Position numbers and translations under genes: made by a program | In this document: positions 27,786-37,583 of the stretch, piece by piece | Layout of the letters: every line of letters starts with the position of its first letter | Numbering within the stretch: position 1 is the stretch's first letter | Assembly (NCBI GenBank): GCA_949289045.1 | Contig: CASEMN010000001.1 | Span: 248,001-312,000 of the forward strand | Direction: 5' to 3' | DNA from: an uncultured Oscillospiraceae bacterium | GTDB taxonomy: Bacteria; Bacillota; Clostridia; Oscillospirales; Acutalibacteraceae | Length of the DNA: 64,000 nt | Notes under the pieces: model-generated | Told to the model about the DNA's origin: nothing | The model's database searches: none | The model's input: only the letters and a program-made list of their open reading frames with translations

Positions 27786-30248
27786 ATGGGTACGATTGCT
27801 ATTGCTCGTGTTGCAGTGGAGGGAGCTCTTTATTCCTTTGATAAGGAATATGATTACATTATACCTGAAACACTTATTGACAGTGTGAAAAAGGGTATTA
27901 GAGTAATGGTTCCTTTCGGTAAAAATAACAAACGCCATTTTGGAGTTGTTATGGAAATTTTGCAGGCGCAGTCTGCTGATAAACTGAAAGAAGTAATAGC
28001 GGTGCTTGATAAGGCACCGCTTCTTAGTGATGAGATGTGCGATTTAATACGTTGGTTAAAAGAACGCACTTTCTGTACATGCTATGAAGCGGCAAAAGCT
28101 GTATTGCCTGCAGGCATAAATCTGAAAATGGTTTCTTCATATGTAGCAAGAACTGAGATATCGCCTGAAAAACAGAAAGAACTTTCAGAAACTGAAAAGC
28201 AAATTTACGATTTCCTTTTAGAACGAGGCTGTTATGTTTCAAGAAAGCGCATTTGTGCTATATTAGGTTTTCGTGAGGACTGCGAATCAATAGACTCCCT
28301 GGCTAAGAAAGGTTTTATTGTTCGCAATGACGAAGCGTCAACCAAGTCATCAGATGCTACTATGCGTATGGTACGCCTTACAGATAAATATAAAGCTGAG
28401 GGTGAGAAAATCAAAATAACAGCAAAACAACGTTCCGTTTTAACTCTACTTGAAGAAACAGGTTCAGCTTCTGTAAAGGAAGTATGTTATTTTTTAGGTA
28501 TAACTCCTGCTGTAGTAAAGGCTTTGGAAAACAAGGGTTTCGTCGAATCTTATTCCTGCGAATATTACAGAAAGCCGTACAGTTCCTCTGATGTTAAACT
28601 TGATATTGAGGAATCACCTTTGACAGCAGAACAAAATGAAGCATATTTGAAGATTAAAAACCAATATGAAAACGGTTCAGGAGTTTCACTTCTTTACGGT
28701 GTAACAGGAAGTGGAAAAACGAGAGTCTTTTTGAAGCTTATCAGGGATGTCCTAAATGACGGCCGTAATGTAATTGTAATGGTTCCGGAGATTTCATTAA
28801 CTCCTCAGACTATAAATATTTTTCGCAGATATTTTGGAGATGATGTCGCCGTTTTTCATTCCGGACTTTCAATTGGAGAAAGAATGGACGAATGGAAAAG
28901 GGTAAAAAGAGGCGAAGCCCATGTGGCAGTCGGAACCCGTTCCGCAGTTTTTGCTCCTTTTGAAAATGTCGGAATGATAATTATGGACGAGGAACAGGAG
29001 CATACTTACAAGTCCGAAAGCTCCCCACGCTATCATGCAAGAGATGTAGCAGGATTTCGCTGTGCATATAACAAGGGAGTATTAGTACTTGCTTCTGCAA
29101 CACCCAGCGTTGAAACTTTTGCCGCTGCAGTAAAAGGAAAGTATCAGCTATGTACCTTAAAAAATAGATACGGAAAGTCAGCTCTTCCTAAAGTGTTGGT
29201 TGCCGATATGCTTAATGAACATTCAAACGGTAACCGTTCAAGTTTGAGCAGTATTTTGAAAGATGAACTGAAAAAGAATTTAGAGAGCGGAAGACAGTCT
29301 ATATTACTTATAAACAGGCGTGGTTATAATACATTTGCAGTATGTGAAAAGTGCAAACAGGTTGTTACCTGCCCAAGCTGTAGTATTTCTTTAACTTATC
29401 ATATAGATAATGGTAGACTTATGTGCCATTACTGTGGATATTCTGAGCCCTTTACCTCTGAATGTCGTGAGTGCGGCGAAAACGCTGTGCGTTATTCCGG
29501 TTTCGGCACTCAAAGAATCGAAAAAGAACTGTATGATATGTTCCCTGAGGCGAAAATTCTCAGAATGGATGCAGATACCACTATGACAAAAAATGCACAC
29601 GAAGACGGGTTTTCCGATTTCGGTGCAGGGAAATATGATATTATGATCGGTACGCAGATGGTTGCCAAAGGACTTGATTTTGAAAATGTCACTCTTGTCG
29701 GTGTCATCAATGCTGATCAGCAGCTTTATAATGACGATTTTCGCAGTATGGAGCAAACTTTTTCGCTACTTACTCAGGTTATAGGAAGATCGGGAAGAGG
29801 AGCTTTGGAGGGCCGTGCTGTAATTCAAACTATGACTCCGGAAAATCCTATAATTCAGCTTGCAGCAAAGCAGGATTACGACAGCTTTTTCAAAAGCGAA
29901 ATTCGCATACGCCGGGCAATGATTTATCCGCCTTTCTGTGATATATGCGCCGTAGGTTTTGTTGGTGAAAGGGACATTTATACACGAGGAGCAGCAGATA
30001 TTTTTCTTGAGCTTTTAAAAGAAAAGCTTAAAGGAGAGTATAAGGAGCAGAAAGTTATAGTTTTGGGTCCGATGGCTCCGAAAATTGCAAGAATGAGCAA
30101 TAAATACCGTTTTCACTTAATAATAAAATGTAAAAATTCAAAGAGATTCAGAGAAATGATTTCTGATACTATTATTTCTATTATGAAAGATTCGAGATTC
30201 AAACAAGTCAGTGTTTTTGCTGACATTAATCCATACAGTATATTTTAA
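27786..30248 (+). CDS. priA: Primosomal replication restart helicase PriA
   Basis: An 820-residue helicase that reloads the replisome at stalled forks. The N-terminal DNA 3'-end binding domain (IARVAVEGALYSFDKEYDYI) is followed by a winged-helix part, then a DEAH-type helicase with Walker A YGVTGSGKTRVFL and Walker B IIMDEEQEHTYK. The zinc-binding cluster is intact, with CEKCKQVVTCPSC, CHYCGYSEP and CRECGENAV, followed by FGTQRIEKEL. ATG 27786 follows CGGGAG at 9 nt; an earlier in-frame start would overlap rpoZ without a ribosome site. Confidence 0.96.
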   Translation: MGTIAIARVAVEGALYSFDKEYDYIIPETLIDSVKKGIRVMVPFGKNNKRHFGVVMEILQAQSADKLKEVIAVLDKAPLLSDEMCDLIRWLKERTFCTCYEAAKAVLPAGINLKMVSSYVARTEISPEKQKELSETEKQIYDFLLERGCYVSRKRICAILGFREDCESIDSLAKKGFIVRNDEASTKSSDATMRMVRLTDKYKAEGEKIKITAKQRSVLTLLEETGSASVKEVCYFLGITPAVVKALENKGFVESYSCEYYRKPYSSSDVKLDIEESPLTAEQNEAYLKIKNQYENGSGVSLLYGVTGSGKTRVFLKLIRDVLNDGRNVIVMVPEISLTPQTINIFRRYFGDDVAVFHSGLSIGERMDEWKRVKRGEAHVAVGTRSAVFAPFENVGMIIMDEEQEHTYKSESSPRYHARDVAGFRCAYNKGVLVLASATPSVETFAAAVKGKYQLCTLKNRYGKSALPKVLVADMLNEHSNGNRSSLSSILKDELKKNLESGRQSILLINRRGYNTFAVCEKCKQVVTCPSCSISLTYHIDNGRLMCHYCGYSEPFTSECRECGENAVRYSGFGTQRIEKELYDMFPEAKILRMDADTTMTKNAHEDGFSDFGAGKYDIMIGTQMVAKGLDFENVTLVGVINADQQLYNDDFRSMEQTFSLLTQVIGRSGRGALEGRAVIQTMTPENPIIQLAAKQDYDSFFKSEIRIRRAMIYPPFCDICAVGFVGERDIYTRGAADIFLELLKEKLKGEYKEQKVIVLGPMAPKIARMSNKYRFHLIIKCKNSKRFREMISDTIISIMKDSRFKQVSVFADINPYSIF

Positions 30249-30264
30249 CGGAGGAAAATCCAAA

Positions 30265-30732
30265 ATGGCTTTAAGAAAAATCAGAACCGATTCAGACGAG
30301 ATCCTTAGAAAAAGGAGCAAAACGGTTGATAAATTTGATGAAAAACTCTGGATGCTTCTTGACGATATGAAGGACACTCTTTACGATGCAAAAGGGGCAG
30401 GACTTGCCGCAGTGCAAATAGGAATTCTCAGAAGAGTAGTAGTTGTAGATGTGGGTGACGGACTTATTGAACTTGTAAATCCGGAAATCATATCAACAGA
30501 AGGAGAGCAGGACGGAGAAGAGGGATGTCTTTCTGTGCCAGGAAAGTTTGGAATGGTAAAGCGTCCTAAAATTGTTAAAGTTAAGGCACAGAACAGAAAA
30601 GGTGATTGGTGTATTTACAAAGGCGAAGACCTTAAGGCAAGATGTTTTTGCCATGAACTTGATCATCTTGACGGAAAGCTTTATACCGATATTGCATATG
30701 AAATGCATTCTGATTCTGAATTCAGTGAGTGA
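30265..30732 (+). CDS. def: Peptide deformylase
   Basis: A 155-residue metalloenzyme that removes the formyl group from nascent proteins. All three motifs are visible: GAGLAAVQIG (motif 1), EEGCLSVPG with the cysteine ligand (motif 2) and CHELDHLDG with the HExxH-type ligands (motif 3). ATG 30265 follows GGAGGAAAA. It is paired with fmt, which encodes the opposing formylation step, 15 nt downstream. Confidence 0.96.
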   Translation: MALRKIRTDSDEILRKRSKTVDKFDEKLWMLLDDMKDTLYDAKGAGLAAVQIGILRRVVVVDVGDGLIELVNPEIISTEGEQDGEEGCLSVPGKFGMVKRPKIVKVKAQNRKGDWCIYKGEDLKARCFCHELDHLDGKLYTDIAYEMHSDSEFSE

Positions 30733-30747
30733 ATGGAGTGATATTTA

Positions 30748-31674
30748 TTGAATATCGTTTTTATGGGTACCCCAGATTTTGCCGTGGGATGTCTTAAAAG
30801 ACTTTATGAGGACGGGCACCATATTACCGGCGTATTTACTCAGCCTGATAAACCTAAAGGAAGAAATCAAACTCTTACGCCGCCTCCCGTCAAAGAAGAA
30901 GCTTTGAGGCTGGGTTTGACTGTTTATCAGCCAAACAGCATGCGTGACGGAATAGCTTTGAAAATACTTGAAGAGCTAAATCCCGATTTAATTGCAGTTG
31001 TGGCTTTTGGCAAAATTCTTCCTAAAGAAATTCTCGATTTCCCGAAATATGGATGCATAAATGTACACGGTTCTCTTCTTCCCAAATATAGAGGAGCAGC
31101 CCCGATTCAGTGGTCCGTAATAAACGGAGATGAAGAAACAGGTGTAACAACAATGTTTATGGATGAGGGTATTGATACCGGAGATATGCTCATGGTAAGC
31201 AAAACCCCCATAGGTATCAACGAAACCGCTGGCGAAGTATTTGACAGACTTGGTGAAATGGGCGCTGAACTGTTGAGTCGTACAGTGAAAGCTGCCGAAA
31301 AAGGAGAACTGGTTAGAACTCCCCAGGATAGTGAGAAATCGAGCTACGCTTCTATCCTCACTAAAAAAATTTGTCCAATAAATTGGAACGATAGTGCTTT
31401 AACGGTTCATAACCTCGTGAGAGGACTTCAGCCGTGGCCGGTAGCAACATCTGTTTTTAGAGGTAAGACGCTTAAAATTCATGAAACTCATCTTTCGGAT
31501 AAAGCGGGAAAAACACCTGGCGAAATAGTCCAAGATGGAAGTAAGGTTTTTGTTACCTGTGGTGACGGAAAATGCGTTGAACTTATTGAGGTTCAGCTTG
31601 AGGGTAAAAAGCGCATGTCAGCTGAAGAATTTTTCAGAGGACATCCGATTAAAACAGGGGATATTTTAAACTGA
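30748..31674 (+). CDS. fmt: Methionyl-tRNA formyltransferase
   Basis: A 308-residue enzyme that formylates initiator Met-tRNA. Visible motifs are IVFMGTPDFAVGCLKRL at the start, the folate-binding SLLPKYRGAAPIQW, and MFMDEGIDTGDML. The C-terminal tRNA-binding beta-barrel domain covers residues about 205-308. The TTG start is preceded by TGGAGTGA at good distance. Confidence 0.96.
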   Translation: MNIVFMGTPDFAVGCLKRLYEDGHHITGVFTQPDKPKGRNQTLTPPPVKEEALRLGLTVYQPNSMRDGIALKILEELNPDLIAVVAFGKILPKEILDFPKYGCINVHGSLLPKYRGAAPIQWSVINGDEETGVTTMFMDEGIDTGDMLMVSKTPIGINETAGEVFDRLGEMGAELLSRTVKAAEKGELVRTPQDSEKSSYASILTKKICPINWNDSALTVHNLVRGLQPWPVATSVFRGKTLKIHETHLSDKAGKTPGEIVQDGSKVFVTCGDGKCVELIEVQLEGKKRMSAEEFFRGHPIKTGDILN

Positions 31675-31742
31675 CATTTTAATACAGTTATAATTAAGTG
31701 CGGCATAACAAAAAATAATTAAAATTATTCGGAGGTTTCATT

Positions 31743-32435
31743 ATGCCATTTTTTTATTTAGATTATTATTATCTCATTTTAGTTGTCCCTACGTTGATTT
31801 TTGCAATTTTTACTCAAATATGGCTTAAGAACACTTATAAAAAGTATTCTGGTCTCAGAAATTCGAGAGGTCTCACCGGGGCAGATGCCGCTATGAATGT
31901 TTTACGTCATTATCAGATTTATGACGTAAAAATTGAGCATATTTCAGGAAAAATGACAGACCATTATGACCCGAGAACAAAAGTTATACGTCTTTCTGAT
32001 GGTGTCTATAATGGTACATCTATTGCTGCTGTAGGCATTGCCTGCCATGAGGCGGGACATGCGGCACAGCATGCTAACGGTTATGTACCTATAAAAATCA
32101 GAAATGCAATTATACCGATCTGCAACATCGGTTCTATGGCAGGAATTCCTCTTGCAATTATCGGTCTGTTTCTTTCTTCCGAATTATTAATTAATTTGGG
32201 ACTTCTTCTTTACTCATTTGTAGCTATTTTCCAGCTTGCTACGCTCCCCGTTGAATTTAATGCCAGTGCCAGAGCAATAAGGGTTATTAAAGACAGCGGT
32301 ATGCTTATGGTTGACGAAGTACCGGGAGCAAGAAAAATGCTGACAGCGGCTGCTATGACATATGTTGCTGCTCTTGCAACATCTCTTGCAAACCTTCTCA
32401 GACTTCTTTTGATTTTCGGAAGAAGAAACGATTAA
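31743..32435 (+). CDS. Membrane zinc metallopeptidase (YugP-like)
   Basis: A 230-residue membrane protein of the neutral zinc metallopeptidase family (Zn_peptidase_2, YugP-like). It has an N-terminal TM helix (about 8-25), the catalytic HEAGHAAQH motif (near residue 100), two further hydrophobic helices (about 122-160) and a PVEFNASARAI segment with the third ligand candidate. SD GGAGG precedes ATG. The gene lies between fmt and rsmB, as in many Clostridia. Physiological substrates are unknown. Confidence 0.9.
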   Translation: MPFFYLDYYYLILVVPTLIFAIFTQIWLKNTYKKYSGLRNSRGLTGADAAMNVLRHYQIYDVKIEHISGKMTDHYDPRTKVIRLSDGVYNGTSIAAVGIACHEAGHAAQHANGYVPIKIRNAIIPICNIGSMAGIPLAIIGLFLSSELLINLGLLLYSFVAIFQLATLPVEFNASARAIRVIKDSGMLMVDEVPGARKMLTAAAMTYVAALATSLANLLRLLLIFGRRND

Positions 32436-32454
32436 AATCGGGGGATTTTATTTT

Positions 32455-33771
32455 ATGAAAAGCGCACGTCAAATAGCTTTTGAAGTATTAATCAAAATGC
32501 ACAGAAACAATGCATATTCAAATATAGAGCTGGACAGTGCACTAAAGAATAGTGGACTAGATAAGCGCGATTGCGCTCTCGCCGCAAATCTTGTTTACGG
32601 TGTTTTGGAACGTCTAATTACAATTGACTATAATATTGAAAAGCATTTGACAGGCAAAATCAACAAACTTAAGCCAGAGGTTTTGGTAATACTTCGCTTG
32701 GGTGCATATCAGATTCTTTTCTCAGATAAGATTCCAAATTCCGCAGCAGTGAATGAGAGCGTGAAACTGGCTAAAAATAATCGCTGCAGTTTTGCGTCAG
32801 GGCTTTGCAATGCTGTTTTAAGGGCTATAAGTAAGGATGGTTTACTTTTACCTGATAATACAGATAAAGCCGAGTATTTATCTGTGAAGTATTCTTTTCC
32901 ACGCTGGCTTTGCGAGTTATGGCAGAAATCATACGGAGAAGATAACGCAGAGGGTATAATGAAAACAGCGGCAGAAAAGCCCCCTATTTATATCAAGGTT
33001 AATAATCTAAAGACAACGCCTGATAAACTTATTGAAATATTCAGAGACGAGGGAGTCGCTGCAAAGCGGGTAAAAAATTATGAAAATTCATTGAAGATTT
33101 CAGATACCGGTGATATAGAAGAACTGAATTCTTATAAAATAGGTCTTTTCCATGTACAAGATTTAGCTTCACAGCTTTGCGCCGAGGCTCTTGAAGTTAA
33201 AGAGAATATGACTGTTTTTGATGTGTGTTCAGCACCGGGAGGTAAAGCGTTTTCTGTTGCTGAATATATGAACAACAAAGGTTTAATAAAGGCCTTTGAC
33301 ATACATGAGCACAGAGTTAAGTTGATAAATAACGGAGCCGAAAGACTGGGAATATCAATAATTGAGGGCAAAACAGGTGATGCTGAAAAGTATGAAAGTT
33401 CATACGGTTTAGCTGATAGAGTGCTGTGTGATGTGCCGTGTTCAGGCTTAGGAATAGTACGTCGCAAACCGGAAATAAGATATAAAGAAAAAATCCTTAT
33501 TGACAAATTGCCACTTTTGCAGTACCGTATATTGGAAAATGCGTCAAATTATGTAAAGCCATCTGGCAGATTGATTTATTCTACCTGTACTTTAAATCCT
33601 GCCGAAAATGAAGAGGTTTGCAAAAAGTTTCTCAAAAATCATAAAGAATTTAAAAGCGTTAAGCCTCTTAATAATGGTTTTTGCAATGATGACTGCGGAT
33701 ACATAACTTTAATGCCACATTTACACGGTACAGATGGATTTTTTATAGCAGCGTTTGAAAGGTTGGATTGA
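32455..33771 (+). CDS. rsmB: 16S rRNA (cytosine-967-C5) methyltransferase RsmB
   Basis: A 438-residue enzyme. The N-terminal NusB-like RNA-binding domain (residues 1-135) is followed by a SAM-dependent methyltransferase with VCSAPGGKAFSVAEYM, the catalytic-cysteine motif CDVPCSGLG and YSTCTLNPAENE. It methylates C967 of 16S rRNA in the cytoplasm. The stop is 3 nt from the rlmN start, so the two RNA modification genes are coupled. Confidence 0.95.
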   Translation: MKSARQIAFEVLIKMHRNNAYSNIELDSALKNSGLDKRDCALAANLVYGVLERLITIDYNIEKHLTGKINKLKPEVLVILRLGAYQILFSDKIPNSAAVNESVKLAKNNRCSFASGLCNAVLRAISKDGLLLPDNTDKAEYLSVKYSFPRWLCELWQKSYGEDNAEGIMKTAAEKPPIYIKVNNLKTTPDKLIEIFRDEGVAAKRVKNYENSLKISDTGDIEELNSYKIGLFHVQDLASQLCAEALEVKENMTVFDVCSAPGGKAFSVAEYMNNKGLIKAFDIHEHRVKLINNGAERLGISIIEGKTGDAEKYESSYGLADRVLCDVPCSGLGIVRRKPEIRYKEKILIDKLPLLQYRILENASNYVKPSGRLIYSTCTLNPAENEEVCKKFLKNHKEFKSVKPLNNGFCNDDCGYITLMPHLHGTDGFFIAAFERLD

Positions 33772-33774
33772 TTT

Positions 33775-34818
33775 TTGAGTAAAACTGATATTAAATCCAT
33801 GACGCTAAATGAATTGCGTGAAAGCTTTAATGAAATAGGGCTGCAACGCTTTAGGGCGGAACAGGTTTATTCATGGCTTCATAAAAACGGTGTATATTCT
33901 TTCGAAGAAATGACAAACATTTCTAAGGATATGCGCAGTATGCTGGATGAAAAGTTTGAAATTTACAATTGTACTATTGAAAAAAAATTAGTTTCGGAGT
34001 ATGATAATACAGTTAAATATCTGTTCAAACTCAACGACGGTGAATTTATTGAATCTGTCCTTATGAAATACAAATACGGTTATACCATTTGTGTTTCAAC
34101 TCAGGTGGGCTGCAAAATGGGTTGTGCGTTTTGTGCCTCTACACTGGGAGGCTATTGCCGTAATCTTAAAGCTTCTGAAATTTTAAGTCAAATTCATGCT
34201 GCTCAGCGTGACTGTGATATTAGAATTTCGCATATTGTACTTATGGGCATGGGAGAGCCGCTGGATAACTATGAACAGGTAATGCGTTTTTTAGAGCTCG
34301 TAACGGACGACAAGGGGCTCAATATTAGTATGAGACATATTTCTCTTTCAACATGTGGTCTTGTACCTAAAATTTATGATCTTTTAGATAAACATTTACA
34401 GCTGACACTTTCGGTTTCGCTGCATGCACCGAATGATGAGATAAGAAATAAAATAATGCCGGTTAATAAAAGATGGAACGTTAATGAACTGTTGACCGCA
34501 TGCCGGGAGTACACAAAGCGTACTTCAAGAAGGATTTCATTTGAATATGCCATGATAAGTGGAGTCAATGATACTGACGAATGTGCTAAAGAATTGGCTG
34601 CTAAATTAAAGGGAATGCTGTGTCATGTGAATCTTATTCCGGCAAACGAAGTGTCAGAAAATGATTTCAGCCGCAGCACAAAAAAACGTGTTGAAGCTTT
34701 TGCTTCTATTTTGCAGAAAAGAGGCATTACTACTACTGTAAGAAGAAGTTTAGGTTCAGACATAAATGCATCTTGCGGTCAACTGCGCCGCAGCCATAAG
34801 GCTGAAAAGGAGGGATAG
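33775..34818 (+). CDS. rlmN: Dual-specificity RNA methyltransferase RlmN
   Basis: A 347-residue radical SAM enzyme that adds a C2 methyl to A2503 of 23S rRNA and A37 of some tRNAs. The cluster motif is CKMGCAFC, within VSTQVGCKMGCAFCAST. MGMGEPLDNYEQV and SLHAPNDEIRNKIMPVN follow, and the second catalytic cysteine is in NASCGQLR near residue 334. A TTG start is used. The 3' end is a few bases from the stp start, whose ribosome site is inside this gene. Confidence 0.95.
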   Translation: MSKTDIKSMTLNELRESFNEIGLQRFRAEQVYSWLHKNGVYSFEEMTNISKDMRSMLDEKFEIYNCTIEKKLVSEYDNTVKYLFKLNDGEFIESVLMKYKYGYTICVSTQVGCKMGCAFCASTLGGYCRNLKASEILSQIHAAQRDCDIRISHIVLMGMGEPLDNYEQVMRFLELVTDDKGLNISMRHISLSTCGLVPKIYDLLDKHLQLTLSVSLHAPNDEIRNKIMPVNKRWNVNELLTACREYTKRTSRRISFEYAMISGVNDTDECAKELAAKLKGMLCHVNLIPANEVSENDFSRSTKKRVEAFASILQKRGITTTVRRSLGSDINASCGQLRRSHKAEKEG

Positions 34819-34822
34819 TTTC

Positions 34823-35551
34823 ATGAAAATTGCCGCAAAAACAGACGTCGGCAAAGTTAGGAGTTCAAATCAAGACTCTTATGCAACGGGTGAATTACCC
34901 GGTGGCGTCGCTTGGGCGGTTGTTTGCGACGGAATGGGTGGAGCTGCTGGCGGAAACGTAGCCAGTTCTGTTGCTGTGAAAATGATTTCTGAAAAAATAA
35001 CATCTACTTATCACAGCAACATGAGTAGTTCTTCTGTACGAAATATGCTGGTTTCTGCAATAACTGCAGCAAACCTCAGTATTTATGATATGTCAAATGC
35101 AAATGAAACACTTCACGGAATGGGTACAACTGTTGTAGCAGCAGTTATTGCGGATGGAACAGTTTGTGTTGCCCATGCTGGAGACAGCCGTGCATATTTA
35201 ATTACTCAGGGTGAACTTTTTCAGCTTACAACAGATCATTCGGTTGTGCAGGCGATGGTTGAAAGTGGAAAAATCACACCGGATGAAGCAAAAGATCATC
35301 CAAGAAAAAACATAATAACCAGAGCTTTAGGAGTTGCTGAGGATATTGATGTAGATTTTTGCGAAGAAAAGCTTAATGCAGACGACATTTTGCTAATTTG
35401 TACCGATGGCCTTACAAATTACATCGATTCGCAGGACATACTTAAGGTTACTCATACCGCAGGGTATTACGAAATAGCCGATAAGCTTGTAAATCTTGCA
35501 AACTTAAACGGCGGCGGTGATAACATTACTGTTGTCACTGTAAGTAATTAA
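34823..35551 (+). CDS. stp: PP2C-type protein phosphatase Stp/PrpC
   Basis: A 242-residue manganese-dependent Ser/Thr phosphatase. Metal-binding motifs are complete: RSSNQDSY, VCDGMGGAAGG, AHAGDSRAYL, LLICTDGLTNY and GGGDNITVV. It opposes the kinase PrkC encoded next. ATG 34823 follows AGGAGGGATAG; a longer frame extends back into rlmN and was rejected. Confidence 0.95.
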   Translation: MKIAAKTDVGKVRSSNQDSYATGELPGGVAWAVVCDGMGGAAGGNVASSVAVKMISEKITSTYHSNMSSSSVRNMLVSAITAANLSIYDMSNANETLHGMGTTVVAAVIADGTVCVAHAGDSRAYLITQGELFQLTTDHSVVQAMVESGKITPDEAKDHPRKNIITRALGVAEDIDVDFCEEKLNADDILLICTDGLTNYIDSQDILKVTHTAGYYEIADKLVNLANLNGGGDNITVVTVSN

Positions 35552-35573
35552 ACATACGGAGTGTGATTAAAAC

Positions 35574-37583
35574 ATGGATAATTATGTTGGAAAGCGTCTT
35601 GACGGACGTTATGAAATCCAAGAGATTATTGGCGTTGGCGGAATGGCAGTTGTCTATAAAGCTTACGACAATATTGATGACAGAATTGTTGCAATTAAAA
35701 TTCTTAAAGAAGAATTCCTTGCTAATGAGGAGTTTAGAAGACGCTTTAAGAATGAATCCAAAGCTATTGCAGTGCTTTCACATCCTAACATTGTCAAAGT
35801 TTATGACGTAAGCTTTGGCGATAAGCTTCAGTACATTGTAATGGAGTACATTGACGGAATTACCCTGAAAGAGTACATTGAGCAGCAGAAGGTTATTAAC
35901 TGGAAAGAAGCTCTTCATTTTACTACTCAGATTCTCAGAGCTCTTCAGCATGCTCATGATAAGGGCATTGTTCATCGTGATGTTAAACCTCAAAACATCA
36001 TGCTGCTTCAAAACGGCAATATAAAAGTTGCTGATTTTGGAATTGCAAGATTTAGCCGAAATGAAACCAGAACAATGACTGAAAGTGCAATCGGTTCTGT
36101 TCATTACATTAGCCCTGAACAGGCTCGCGGTGAAATCACCGACGAAAAAGCTGATATTTATTCAGTGGGCGTAGTACTTTATGAAATGCTTACCGGTCAG
36201 CTTCCTTTCCAGTCTGATAATGCAGTCTCAGTTGCAATTATGCAGCTGCAGTCTGATGCAACTCGTCCCCGTGATATTAATCCCGATATTCCTGTAGGAC
36301 TTGAGCAGATAACTCTTAAAGCTATGCAGAAGAATCCTCGTGATCGTTACCAGAGTGCTGCTGAAATGCTTCTGGATTTAGACGAGGTTAAACGTAATCC
36401 TTCTGTTAAGTTTGATTACAGCTATTTTGTAGATACAGAGCCTACAAAATTTGTATCACCCAATTCCGGGAAAATTGCACCAGTTGTTTCCGGAGCTGCT
36501 TCACAGGATGAGGCTGCAAAGGAAGAAGATGCCAAAAAGCGCACAATCGCTATTGTATCCGGTGTTTCTGTTGCTTTGGTTGCGGTAATCGGTATTGTTT
36601 TGCTTATTCTTTCCTTTACCGGAAAGCTTGGCGGTAGCGATAAAATTACTGTTGAAAACTTCATCGGTATGAATTATGATACTGAGATTGCAGGCACTGA
36701 ATACGAAGAGAAATACAACTTCAAGATTGTCAAAGAGCATGACCTCGACCATGAAGAGGGCGAAGTTACTAATCAGAATCCTGTTGAAGGAATTAAAATT
36801 TCCAAAGATGATATGGTTACTCTTACAGTAGCTACACATGAGGATACACTTACTGTTCCTGATGTTTACGGTAAAGATGCCAATATAGCTAAACAGGAGC
36901 TGAGCCTTGCAAAACTTGTACCTGTTATCGTTTCCGTAGACGACAGCACAGTTGATGAAGGCAAGGTTGTAAGAACAAGCCCTGAAAGAGGCGATTCCGT
37001 AACAGCAGGAGATACCGTTCAGGTATTTGTAAGCACAGGAAAGAGCGGCAACGAAGTAAAAGTTCCATATATTGTTGACATATCATATGATGATGCAAAA
37101 GCACAGCTTGAAAGCATGGAACTTGGCATCCGCATAGTAAAAGAGGTTGACAGCGATAAGGCAGAAGGTATTATTCTTTCACAGTCGATTGAGAAAGACA
37201 GTACCGTTGCGAAAGGAACTATTATCGACGTTGAAGTAAGCAGCGGTAAGAAACCAGCTAATACGGTTAATATTTCATTTAACCTTCCTAATCTCGGAAG
37301 CGATGGCGAACTTAAAGCTTTCCTGGATAATGAACTTGTCTCAACTACTCAGGTTTTGCTTAACGGCAATTCGTACAATAAAATATCTGTTTCCGGTACT
37401 TCAACAAACGCTGAATTTACAGTTACTATAAACGGAACAACTTACTATAAGTGTAATGTTAACTTTGAGACTGGTACTGTTTCAAACGAGCAATATAAAG
37501 AAATGACTTCTAACGCACCTGATACAGGTACTACTAATGCAGATCAGGAAGACAACGGACATCCGTTTAGGTTTGGCGAATGA
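35574..37583 (+). CDS. prkC: PASTA-domain serine/threonine kinase PrkC
   Basis: A 669-residue membrane kinase. The cytoplasmic kinase domain (residues about 10-275) has GVGGMAVVYKA, the catalytic HRDVKPQNIML and a DFG (VADFGIARF). A juxtamembrane linker leads to one TM helix (about 322-345), then three extracellular PASTA repeats (about 355-420, 423-490 and 491-560) and a Ser/Thr/Asn-rich C-terminal domain. PASTA repeats bind muropeptides; in spore-formers PrkC can trigger germination. It overlaps rsgA by 4 nt. Confidence 0.96.
   Translation: MDNYVGKRLDGRYEIQEIIGVGGMAVVYKAYDNIDDRIVAIKILKEEFLANEEFRRRFKNESKAIAVLSHPNIVKVYDVSFGDKLQYIVMEYIDGITLKEYIEQQKVINWKEALHFTTQILRALQHAHDKGIVHRDVKPQNIMLLQNGNIKVADFGIARFSRNETRTMTESAIGSVHYISPEQARGEITDEKADIYSVGVVLYEMLTGQLPFQSDNAVSVAIMQLQSDATRPRDINPDIPVGLEQITLKAMQKNPRDRYQSAAEMLLDLDEVKRNPSVKFDYSYFVDTEPTKFVSPNSGKIAPVVSGAASQDEAAKEEDAKKRTIAIVSGVSVALVAVIGIVLLILSFTGKLGGSDKITVENFIGMNYDTEIAGTEYEEKYNFKIVKEHDLDHEEGEVTNQNPVEGIKISKDDMVTLTVATHEDTLTVPDVYGKDANIAKQELSLAKLVPVIVSVDDSTVDEGKVVRTSPERGDSVTAGDTVQVFVSTGKSGNEVKVPYIVDISYDDAKAQLESMELGIRIVKEVDSDKAEGIILSQSIEKDSTVAKGTIIDVEVSSGKKPANTVNISFNLPNLGSDGELKAFLDNELVSTTQVLLNGNSYNKISVSGTSTNAEFTVTINGTTYYKCNVNFETGTVSNEQYKEMTSNAPDTGTTNADQEDNGHPFRFGE

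Noticed and set aside
35563..35811. Second frame at the prkC start
   Set aside because: Shadow of the kinase frame; prkC has full kinase motifs.
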